Of a stretch of DNA of 64,000 nucleotides, positions 14,272 to 24,600 are shown one piece after another. Both the position numbers and the translations under genes were made by a program. This DNA comes from Incurvaria masculella (lineage: Eukaryota > Arthropoda > Insecta > Lepidoptera > Incurvariidae): positions 5,208,001 to 5,272,000 of the forward strand of contig OX335655.1 of assembly GCA_946894095.1 (NCBI GenBank). The letters are read 5' to 3'. The notes under the pieces were generated by a model that had not been told where the DNA came from, did not search any database, and saw nothing but the letters and a program-made list of their open reading frames with translations. The stretch's first letter is position 1; every line of letters begins with the position of its first letter.

Positions 14272-14530
14272 TTAGGGTTCCGTACCCTAAGGGTACCAAC
14301 GGAACCCTATTACTAAGCCTCCGCTGTCCGTCGGTCCGTCCATCCGTCCGTCCGTCCGTCTGTCACAGGGCTGTATCTCATGAATCGTAATAGGTAGGCA
14401 GCTGAAATGTTCACACAGTTTGTATTAATTTTTCCGCTATAAAAATAAACAGGTAGAATAAAAAAAAAAATATAAATTGTAGTGGGTCCCCATACAAAAA
14501 ACGTGTTAAATCTTGTACTCTGCGACATCT
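14272..14530. mobile_element. GGGTTCCGTACC element
   Basis: Starts AGGGTTCCGTACC, contains CCGTCCGTCCGTC runs, CACAGGGCTGTATCTCATGA and GGGTCCCCATACAAAA, like the copies at 37389 and 54847. Confidence 0.75.
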
Positions 14531-14753
14531 GACTGGACTAAGCGTCAGATGTCCTCCAGGTCGCGTCGCGAATCCTGATGATGTACACAGCGTGGTGAAC
14601 GAAACGTCGAGCTAAATAAGTAAACTGAACACTTTATCCGTAAACGTAAAATATTATGATTATCACTTACTAGGCTACTTACCTAGTTAGTGAGGAAGAT
14701 GACCGACAGTTTTAAATGGGTTCTAAACCATGGAGTGACCTGCATTCTATACG

Positions 14754-15065
14754 AAAATGCACATTCCAATCTCAGATAAAGAAATAACATAGGACTTCAT
14801 CCTGAGTGCAAGCAGAGTGTGTATTTTAAGTTTACAGGATTCATGCATATATGTACATGTTTACATGGAATTGAATGGAATAGAATAGTATTGAATCTAG
14901 TAGAATGGAATAGAATTGAATCCAATCAGGTTTCATGTCCTAAAGCCCCTGATACATGTAAACATGTACACATGCATGAATCCTGTAAACTTAAATACAC
15001 ACTCTGCTTGCACTCGGGATGAAGTCCTATGTTATTTCTTTATCTGAGATTGGAATGTGCATTTT
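14754..15065. repeat. Large foldback element with ~110-base arms
   Basis: The left arm from 14754 (AAAATGCACATTCCAATCTC) is the near-perfect inverted copy of the right arm ending at 15065. The centre of about 85 bases is rich in GGAATAGAAT-type units. Confidence 0.85.
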
Positions 15066-16385
15066 AATCTATCACCCATGGCAGGATTTCCTGCCAAGAC
15101 TACAAAAGCGTTTGCCCATGACAGAAAATTTTGCTAACGGGATGGCGGCAGAAAAAGCATTGCGTTTTAGTGTGCCAAATGGTTTTATGGAAAATAATAT
15201 GAAGAATCCGAGTGTGTAATATATCATCTATGGAGCAATTAAAGATACCGAAACTGAAACGTTATTGACTGAGCGTAGCGAAGATTGGGCCAAACATACT
15301 TTTATATATCTGGCTGTGATCTACAGGTTGGATTTCTCCTATTCGCATAAAATTTTGTAAGCAGGTTCGATATTTTTATAATTTTTTTGATGAGCGAGTT
15401 TTTCAAAATTGAGTAATTTTGAAAAAAATTAAAATGAATGTGTGTCCAGCTGTTTTCCACTAAAGGTTCCATTTCTCAACCGATTCTTTTGAAATTTTGC
15501 AAGCAGGTTTTTTGCAAGTCAGTCTTGCGAGGTCTACAGCAGCTCGGAGAGTTGACTAGTTTTTAATGGTACCATAGTTCGCTCTAAAAACAAAATCACC
15601 TAAGTTTTGTTAAGCCAAGACTGCACTGCGAGTAGCAGGAACGCAACTAACTTAATTTACATTTGAAAAGTTTTTGAAATGATTTTTTAATTTTTGATAA
15701 AAGCAGACTAACAGTTTTATGTTTAATTATAGCTAGACCAACAATCTATAATTCTATCTAAGTCTTGGAATTAGAGCAGGTTTCTGCTGCTGCATAGGGG
15801 TTCTTGAAGGAGTGGGGGGACAGGAATATGTAACTCGCTAGGTGCAACGCATTTCACAGAAAAAGACCCCTGTATTAGATCCATGCAACCTCATGTTTAG
15901 ATTAGGCTTTGGCCACACCAGCTCGCTGGGCCCAACAAAATATTTTTTTGCTGGATTGAACCCAGGATTAAGTTTTCAGAAGAAAACCTCCTTCAGGCAA
16001 ATAGTAAATTGGCTGTGATTTTCTAATGCTTTCAAAACTACATTATTCTATGGAGTGTTTGTATTCTGATATAACTACAAAGGTATTGTTACATTCAGAG
16101 GATCTGTTCAATCAGAGCATGTTCACTCTTTGCCTGCAAAATCACATAAATACGGGCCAACATATCTAAGCTGATTTATAGACCAAACCATTACATATGA
16201 ATCAGGATCCCAGTGAAAACTATAATATAAGCTCATTGATTTAGTGGCTCATATAGTTCACACAGAAGGAATTCAGATGAACTTATATTTTGCACTGTGT
16301 CTAACAAAATAAATATAATGGTTTCATCCTTTATGTATTTTCATTTAATAAATTAACAAGTTCTTACTACTATTGATTCTAATGT
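15066..16385. other. Intergenic between foldback and the UQCC4-like gene
   Basis: No supported gene. The stretch at about 15270-15540 looks like degenerate repeat DNA (TTTTGAAATTTTGCAAGCAGG-type phrases occur twice). Confidence 0.4.
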
Positions 16386-17041
16386 TCACGCTTCATTCGC
16401 TGCAATTTCACTGAGGCGTCGCTCAATTTCTTCCACACTCTTTCCATGTTCGATGTTAAAACGATAAGATTGTAGAAGTTGTTCCTTCTCCAAGCCCTTT
16501 ATCCTCTCGTACAGTGTTTTGCTGAATTCTGTGTCGACATCGTTTTCTTCGCGCAACACACAAAAGTAAATTAGAAAAACGGAAACGCTGGCCGATATAA
16601 TCAAGGGCTGGTACCACGGGACGGACGTAGGGCCTACGCGGATGCGGACTAAAGGACCACGCTTCGCAGCAGGGCTTGTCGAGAACTTAATGGGCTCGCT
16701 GGTAGCGTTGTCCGGCTTACTTGAGAGGTTTCTGTAGTTCGCCCTTGTTCCTTGTAGGCATCTCCTGAAATGATTATTAAGTACTTAAGTTATCTTATTT
16801 CTTAATCCAAAAAGAAAAGAACATAGTTATCAGAGCTAAAGTTATTAAGGTTGATATGATGGATTGTAGTTCAATATATGATCCTGGAGTTGGATAGCTT
16901 ATACCGGATTCCCGAAAGACTAGTTTCTTCGGGAATGCGATGTACTTGTGTTCACGGTGGTGTCCTGTATATTATACATAAATATGATTAAGTACATAAT
17001 AGTGCTAGTAGATACCTTAATAGGAGTAATGACCGAGACAT
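16386..17041 (-). CDS. Uqcc4: Mitochondrial membrane protein resembling UQCC4/CCSMST1 (complex III assembly factor)
   Basis: On the minus strand, exon 17041-17016 (ATG TCT CGG ... AG) joins exon 16764-16386 to give 134 residues. The start MSRSLLLLRRCLQGTRANYR is rich in Arg/Leu/Ser and lacks acid residues, as in a mitochondrial presequence. Then comes the EPIKFSTSPAAKR motif (about 32-44), which resembles the PIxFSxSKA block of CCSMST1. It is followed by Trp59, one hydrophobic segment at about 62-79, and an acidic/charged helix-like tail to residue 134. In vertebrates this protein (UQCC4) supports assembly of ubiquinol-cytochrome c reductase in the inner membrane. The start was chosen because it gives a presequence and a perfect splice phase (AG|G). 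It lies about 690 bp downstream of the next minus-strand gene. The family call rests on the motif and architecture as I remember them, not on a search. Confidence 0.72.
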
Positions 17042-17384
17042 TGCAATAATTATGCGTGACTCTGTTTTACTAAAAATAGACACATCAAACCAAAATGTTT
17101 ACCAAAGCAAAACCACAGTCAGTCACAACCACAGCAGAAAACGAGTTGCAATTTGACACTGACAGACTGCAATTTTTTACTTTAATTTATTATTGCCGCC
17201 CTCAGTTAAGCCGATAGCAATTTTAATTGTGATGCAATTGCTCACAGAAAAAATATTATATTAGAATGGTTGGCACCAACATCGCTAATGCAATATTTGT
17301 GTTCACCGCGTAGCAATAAAGTGATGATGGAGCAAACCACCTTATTAAGCATACACAAAAGATCATATTCAGAAAAAACTGTCA

Positions 17385-17607
17385 CAGTCGTATTCAGAGT
17401 GGGCGGAATAACTTAAATACGCGGATAATGCCCGGACTAAAACGGGTTTTGTATAGTTAGTACGCTGCTAATCCCGTACTAAGTTTTGACAGGTTAACTC
17501 TGAATATGATTGTTAAAATTTAATAAGGCACTAACACCGGACTAACCATACAAAATGCCGATATTTAGTCCGACAATAACACCGTATTAAAGTAATCTGA
17601 GTGTTGC
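17385..17607. mobile_element. CAGTCGTATTCAGAG MITE, with an adjoining half copy
   Basis: Begins CAGTCGTATTCAGAGTGGGC and ends in CTCTGAATATGATTG, an imperfect terminal inverted repeat. A partial second copy abuts it. It lies between the two minus-strand genes. Confidence 0.75.
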
Positions 17608-17729
17608 TGATAGTATTTTCTTAAAACTATTGCAATATAAATTGAACCGATTATCGAAAAATTGCGACGTTAATATCGGAGGCGACAATGCGCAGCGATG
17701 GCAACACTGAAGACTGAAATAAAGTATAC

Positions 17730-18999
17730 TTACGTACTTAAGCTTACCTTACTTTGAGACTCATATAAAATAGCGGCAGTCTTCTCACGAGCGAAATTTA
17801 GAGCGTTCCTCAACCTAAACAAAGACGAATTTTAGGATTAAAACATTCGAATGAATAATACAGTATGTTTGAAACATATTTAAAAACACCTACCGTATAA
17901 AATTTTCAGCTTGTTCCGGTTCTACTTGCAATTGAGCGCGCTTAAAAAGTAAGCCTTCTTTTCGAAGCGAAGCGGCTCGGTAGCGATCAGCCGCAGTCTC
18001 CGGCGGTGCAGACGAGACTGGTGGCGGTGGCGGAGGTGCGCGGGCTGCAGAGCGCGGAGCCAGAACTGCGCGAGCCCGAGTAGCGAGCAATGCAGATACT
18101 CCACACTGCTCCGAAAGTGAATGCGCCTCTGTGCAGAGCTCCCCGCGTTGCTCCCACACACCACAAGCGCCTTTTTCCTAAAATAAAAAAGGTAGATATT
18201 GTTTCCTAATTTCATCGAATATCTGACAACAGTGGCATGGATAATCTCCTTATTTCCATGAACCCGCTTTTTTGTGTACCTACCACATACTCTTTAATAG
18301 GACAGTGTTTGAAATTACCACGCGTGCCTTCAGATCTCTTATATTTTGATGCATTGTATCAAGATGATGTGCACGTGCTTGAAAGCGAATTTTCGCAATC
18401 TCCAGTCGGGCGCTTACATCAGCGCTTTTTCGGACAATTTCGTCCAAGTTATTCTGCAAGCGAGATACCTTCAAAAGTTCGTCTCGCAAACTACGCTCAA
18501 CCGACGTGATGGCTGCTTCGTCTGCAAAATGTTACAGTGGTATTCAAAGAGAACTTTTCAAAACTTAGTACGAGATTAGCACTGGACTAATCACACAAAA
18601 ACCGGCCTAGTCCAGCATATTAAAGTTAGTCCGCCCACCTGAATACGACTAGGTACTATCGTCTTCCGCTAAATTTAGACAGTACAAACCCGTTAGGACA
18701 TGTTCTGTAGTACAAACTAATTGGACACGTTTCCGATTTTAACATATTATCAATGGTACCATTGATTATAGACAATCAATGATGGTACATATTACATGCT
18801 AACGATAGACTAAAGCTTAATAGTTCATATGAAGGAGGCGGACGGAGGAGAACGACGACGACGCCACTGAGGTCGAAGAAGGCTAAAAGACAATACTTAG
18901 CATGTAATACTAACATTCTCGTTTTTCCTGTAGTTTATCTTCTTTGGCGTGTTCTTTATGGATGATTTGCTGGAGTGCCGAGTCAAGAGAAGGATCCAT
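17730..18999 (-). CDS. Unrecognised coiled-coil protein, four exons
   Basis: Minus-strand exons 18999-18915, 18521-18319, 18177-17894 and 17814-17730 join with phases 1, 0 and 2 and total 657 bases, giving 218 residues. The N-terminus (MDPSLDSALQQIIHKEH) and residues to about 100 are heptad-like and charged, for example RDELLKVSRLQNNLDEIV and ARAHHLDTMHQNIRDLK. A proline run (APPPPPPVSSAPP) sits near residue 140 and is followed by a second helical region ending with FAREKTAAILYESQSK. No signal peptide or membrane segment is seen. The stop at 17730 lies just after a perfect donor-like AAG|gtaagc, so a further exon downstream cannot be excluded. I do not recognise the family and assign no function. 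The acceptors and donors are good, so the gene itself is likely real. Confidence 0.65.
18535..18650. mobile_element. CAGTCGTATTCAGAG MITE
   Basis: Contains CAGTGGTATTCAAAGAGAAC ... AGTACGAGATTAGCAC ... CCGCCCACCTGAATACGACT. Located in the first intron of the coiled-coil gene. Confidence 0.75.
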
Positions 19000-19201
19000 G
19001 TTTTTACTTCGAGAAAAAAATGACGATTGTATGAAACTTCTAATATTAGAAAGACTAGTCTCGAATGGCGCGAAGAAAAACTAAAAACCATATTTTAGTT
19101 GGAGCTACTTTGACTGCCAATATTAATTCTGTGGCCAAAGGAAAACATTGATTCACACTTTTTCTTTTTGTAACTATTTGTAATTATTTGGATAAATCAC
19201 A

Positions 19202-19322
19202 CAGTCGTATTCATAGTGAACTGTCCACATTTAATACAGGATTATCACCTGACTAAGCATAGAAAAAGCGATTTAGTGTGGACATTTATTCCGGAAAGTT
19301 ATTCCGCCCGCTCTGAATGTTA
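19202..19322. mobile_element. CAGTCGTATTCAGAG MITE
   Basis: Begins CAGTCGTATTCATAGTGAAC and ends CCGCCCGCTCTGAATG, matching the family at 17385. Confidence 0.7.
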
Positions 19323-19367
19323 TCTTAAAAAAAACATCTCACGGTCTTTTTCACCTACTGCTGGTTA

Positions 19368-19745
19368 ACGCCACACGTTAAAAACGGCCCGTAAGCTATG
19401 CTCCCCATACAAACGTAGTTTACTAATAATTTGGAAACCGCTATTCCAATTGAATTGATATTTAATATCTAATATCAGGTAACAAATATCTGTGTCTGCA
19501 TGCTTTTGTTTTTTTGAAAAATCCAAACCGAATGAAATGAAAGCAAAAAGAAAATCTTCATACGAATTTTATTTTCTCTGTGGTTTGACCCAGAATACAT
19601 TTACCGAAATAACAAAGGCATGCAGACACAGATATTTGTAGCCTAATATTAGATACCAAATATCAAGTATGTTGGAATAATGGTTTTCAAATTATTAGTA
19701 AACTACGTTTGTATGGGGGGCGAAATTATCAGATGCTTACGAGCC
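19368..19745. repeat. Foldback element with ~120-base inverted arms
   Basis: The left arm (CCCCATACAAACGTAGTTTA ... ACAAATATCTGTGTCTGCATGC) returns inverted at about 19617-19720. It abuts the CCTTAAGG element. Confidence 0.8.
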
Positions 19746-19747
19746 GA

Positions 19748-20302
19748 CCTTAAGGTGGCCCATCCCGCTCATCTCCCCATACAAAAGGGGAAAGAAGATC
19801 ACGCCCATATTTCTTGTCAGAGATCCAAAATGTTGCTCAAAATAGCTTTATTTGATCGAACTAGATGTCTGATGACCATTGGCATTGTACACTTGTGTTT
19901 GGTTTCTATGTTATAAGGTCCGAAAGTTCGAATTTTTCGCGCGTTTTATACAATAACTTTGGAGGTGGATTACGCAATGATAAAGTAAGAACATCTTAAA
20001 AAAAATTAGTCATCAGACATAGCTTATTTAATCAAGATTTATAATCTATTTAGTTTTTGTTAGATTTTTGACTACAGCGGTCGTGGTTTACTTTTAGCTA
20101 TAAGTCGTTTTGAAATTAACATTTTCGTAAATCTTACCAAATCATACGCTATGCACATTGTCTTTTTTGTGGACATGTTGCATCTTCCTCATCACGAAGC
20201 CTGTCTTATTCTTTGAAACAGAGAAGATCCCAGAGCGCAACAGCACAGTTTTGTACCGTGCCCGCTAATGAGTTAGGCCCGCCGGGTTGGGCCACCTTAA
20301 GG
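19748..20302. mobile_element. 555-bp non-autonomous element with perfect 14-base inverted ends
   Basis: Ends are CCTTAAGGTGGCCC (19748-19761) and its exact inverse (20289-20302). The interior is shared with the diverged copy at 40143-40695. There is no transposase frame. Confidence 0.85.
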
Positions 20303-20392
20303 GCCTTTCTTACCTTCTCGCAATCGATACAAGTACAAGATAATCAGCTCTTTAGTAGTAAAGGCTCTTTAAGTGCCAATTAAAATATATTA
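20303..20392. mobile_element. AAGGGCCTTT element fragment
   Basis: Shares AAGGGCCTTTCTTA and CTTTAAGTGCCAATTAAAAT (inverted) with the copies at 44258 and 59965. Confidence 0.55.
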
Positions 20393-21626
20393 ATATATTT
20401 TATTTAAGCATTTAATTTTTTATTTTGTCATACATAGCAATAAATGCGTAGCAAGCACTCCATCCTTCAGGCCGAGTGTAGACATTGCAGAGACCACACC
20501 ATGACTGCACCCTCGGTAACCATAGCACGAACACGAAAAGCTTTGACACCAGTAACTCTCATCCGCATTCTACCCACTTTAAGGACTCTACCCAGGTCGA
20601 CGCCGTCGTGGTATTCACTACACAGCGTCATGTGCCACACGGTCCAAACATCCCACCGCTCGCCTACTCAAACGATCCAATACGCCTGAGAGTATACTTA
20701 TTTTATAAAAATGTAACTTGACATGAATGGGTTAAAACCACACCTATGTCATATTTACCCAACACACACATTTTTAAGTGCTGGAACCCTGTGTGGGTTC
20801 AAGGTTACAAAACTGTACAGAATCACTTCGTTTAGTGTTTAATTACCTGTTTCTGCACCACCGATTATATTATTCAACGCAGGGGTTTAAGGACGGCTAA
20901 AGAAATGTCTCAACAAACCATTTTTTTAGTCATTGCAATGGAACCAATACCAAAACCGGGTTAGTCCGTCCGCCCACACTGAATACGGCTGTTTGTGCTT
21001 ATTGGGAAAACCGTCTTATTTCCAAGGAAGAAGGTTAGAGAAAATGATATTTTTAAATGTATTTAATTCAAATTCAAAATTATTTATTTTGTTTCATAAA
21101 TCAAGTAGGTGGTACAATTATATAATCCAAGAATTAATCAGGTTTTTTGAAACGTGCCATTGATGGTACTAATAGTTCCTACATCCTGTAAATTATGGAT
21201 CTACATTTGAAGCATTGTAGGAACCGACGAATGTCACGACCAAAACTTTTTCAGATTATTTTCAAAATCTGTTTACGGTCCTTCAAATGTAGATGTCGTT
21301 GGAGAAAATATTTGAAATATCTTCTGCTCTCTGAAAATACTCAATCCATGTCAACGGATGCGGTTTTTTCATAAGATTGGATTGGACGAGAGAATTGCAT
21401 CCAGTGTGGTGGGGTCAGAGAAGCAGCTTTTTTTTAATTTAATATTTTTTTAAATGAAACTGCGAGTACTTAGGGAATTTCCTTTTGTGTAAGCCAAATA
21501 TTATTAGTGGCAACTCTGCTACCCGTTTCCTTGGTAACGTTATTTTAAATTCGTATAACCAAAGCAGATGGTTTTCTAATTGGTGATTGATTTCCAAAAA
21601 CATCAAATAATTAATGAATCCGTAGA
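20393..21626. other. Intergenic upstream of UPF0193 gene
   Basis: Contains a partial CAGTCGTATTCAGAG MITE at 20939-20995. A block at about 21200-21330 is related in inverse to 47130-47230 (CTACATTTGAAGCATTGTA). No supported gene. Confidence 0.45.
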
Positions 21627-24600
21627 ATGTTGCGTCAAACTCCAGATCCGAATGGTTGCATCACAATCAACTGGCCCAGCAAAAATATACCTCAGGGTGG
21701 CGTGTTCCATTCGCGAAAAGCTGACCCTTCTTCAGAGACAGCGGATTTTTTGAAAGGTAACAATTAAACGCCCCATTTATACTTATACACATTCAGTATA
21801 CAGCTGCTGTCGGGCCCCCATCCCTACAATTTTAGCTAGTCTACAGTAAATAACGAGTCTATTTATTTACTATTAGTGATATTCAGAGTGAACTGTCAAA
21901 ATTTCATATCTACGCGGATTATCTCCGGACTTATCATACAAAATGCGATTTAATCCGAAGATAATTCGCGTATTAAAGTTCGCCAGAGCACGCCACTCGC
22001 CAGAGTGTAAACTTTAAAACTAACCGTTCCATGTCGGATTCCCTGTTACAGTATCACAATATAATGCACTAAGTACCTACATACAATAATTAAATATCTA
22101 TATCACATCATATTATAAAATTACTCTATGGCTGGAATTACTTTACAACGTGGGTTTTATTCTCGCCACCTGGCAACAATTAAACAACCGGATCGTTAAA
22201 GCGCGCGAATAATTTAAAATTACCTAAGATGAAAAGTTGATTCATTATTTTAAAGTGCTTTTTATTCGCAGAGCTCCCAGAAGGTCCGGCAGCTTCAAAA
22301 AGGGTGCCGAGTAGTAAATAGGTCAACTTGTTAAATACAAACCGCTCGTATTCCATTTGCAAGTTCCACAATCCTGTAAAATGGCGGAAAACCATACTTA
22401 GCGCATGAAATTCAGAACCGCAGTGCAACGGCGGCAGCGGTGTGCAGCGGCGCGGCTTGGGGAAGGCTTTTAGACTATTAGACAATTTCTTCTTTTGAAG
22501 TGAATGTATTTGAATTGTTTTGAAGTGGGTAAAATAACCTACCATTTTCCAAACTCTTGACATTAATTCATTGCTCTTAGGGCAAATGCTGCCAGATTGT
22601 ATATAAACATAAATTAAAGCATTATCAGCAGCGAGCATGGAAGATCGGGAGTAGCAACCGAAACTCGTTTGTACGGGGCGGCGCGGCAGCGCCGGCTCTT
22701 CCACTACTGATTTTCTCGAGATTCGAGGACACGCAAGAACTTTACAGAACGCTATTTAGGGCCACGAACATTCAATGTTGCGCGTCCCGAATTCATAAGC
22801 AAACTACTACAGTTAGATTGTTTTTCACTAACTCTTTGGCTAAGGCTACGCTGCTGTCGCCATAGGAATGAGTTTCGATCGCTACACCCGTCCTTCCATG
22901 CTAGCTAATAAATTGGAGTGTGAATAGTTTTGAGCGGCTCGTAGCCTAGTGGCACGGGGACTGGCCTAGCGTACCAGAGGCCTGGGTTCAATACCGACAT
23001 GCACCACTGACTTTCTCTTTCCGAGTACGATAAGGGCATTTCTTCACGAATGCGCGCTGCTCCATGGTTCGGAATCCATGTAAAACTCTAGGTCCCCTTC
23101 CCCTACTAGGTGGTAGGGTTTAAGCCCGCCCGGGTTGGTACCATCGCATTGGATGAAAAGATGGTCGAAGCGCCAATGAAAAATTGTCTGTGTTTTCCAT
23201 CCAGTTCAATGTAGCCGTGCTCATAAAGGGAAGGTCCTGGCAGGGCACCTAATTCCTTCGTAAATGTGGTGTATTGGGCTGATATCATAACGGTAGTTGT
23301 GTGGTATTAGCCATCCATGTCAGGTCGATTAAAAAAAAAGGAGTCTTAAAATATAACCTCATTGTTTCAGTTCTTTTGGAAGAGACCAAATTAACATCCG
23401 ATCTACGAAAGAAGTCGTCATGGGGGCTCCGCGACAATTCCGTGGAGCGGAGGACCGGCAGAGCGTACGCCGACAGGGGCGGGGGGCCGCCCCACCGCGG
23501 CTACCCTCTGCGCCCGCGCACTTCACGGCGTCGCTCACTCTCATGCATCCGCGAGTCCGGCGCGTTTGATGTGGACACGTGAGCAGTAGGCCTATTCTCA
23601 AAGCGATTTTCTCTAAGGAAAACCTTGAATAATTGAAATAGAGCTATGGAATCTTTTTGTCGAGACCACCACTATGATATCAGTTTTATCGACAGAAAAT
23701 GTCCTGATTCCTGAGCACGGAATCACAAGAATAGGCCTATAGAAACGCCCGGTACCACAAGGGGGTCATCAGCCAAAGGGCTAAAAGGGTCCAGATCATA
23801 ATTGTAATCTTGGGGTTTGTGACAATTTTTGAAACACTTTCGAAGTTCTAGGGGGCGGGGGGGGGGGGGGGGGAGAGCACCGCCTTGGCGACGCTTGGTA
23901 GCTAGAATGTATTACCTGTGGTATTACGCAGGAAGGGTGTCTATTTCCCGTGTGTACTGTGTACTATCACAGCATACTTCTTTCGCTTCCTCTACAGATA
24001 TACATCTTTCATAGTACTCTAAAATGTACGGGTGACAATGTACTCTACGGGTGACATGCAGCTGACCGTTCTTATTACGGAAAAAATGTGTATCTGCCTA
24101 ATTTTTTTTCAATATGGAGGATGACAGCTACTTGGGTGAAACCTCACCCGAGTTCTATGATGAGCCCGCTGGTCTAGGTTGAAAGACAGCGATTGGGTAT
24201 TACAACTAAGTATGCCGCCCTGGTCGCTACATCTACGGAGGAACTGCAGCTGATGGCACCACCATGAATGATTGAACAATGTATCGAAATAATTGCAAGA
24301 CGAAAGAAATGGTTTTCTACGGGGACGACACTGTGACTGGGTGTAATGCTAGTTAACTAAAGGTTAGGATAGGTAAAGTATGTTTCCCCATGGTGGAAAG
24401 TGCGATATGGACATTGAAATAAGATTGAGTGTTGGTAACCGAGTGAACGACGCGAATAACTTCATGATAAAAAGCCAGGTGATCAAGCCTACAGCTGGAA
24501 TGGCGGGTGTATGGAAACGAGCCCTGGGTATGGAAGAAGAGTCACGAATAAATGCTGTAGAAATGCGTTGCCTCAGGTAAGTTTGTTTACCGGACAAGTT

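Noticed and set aside
22180..22704. 174-codon minus-strand frame in the first UPF0193 intron
   Set aside because: No recognisable domain or neighbouring exon phases; probably chance, though not excluded.
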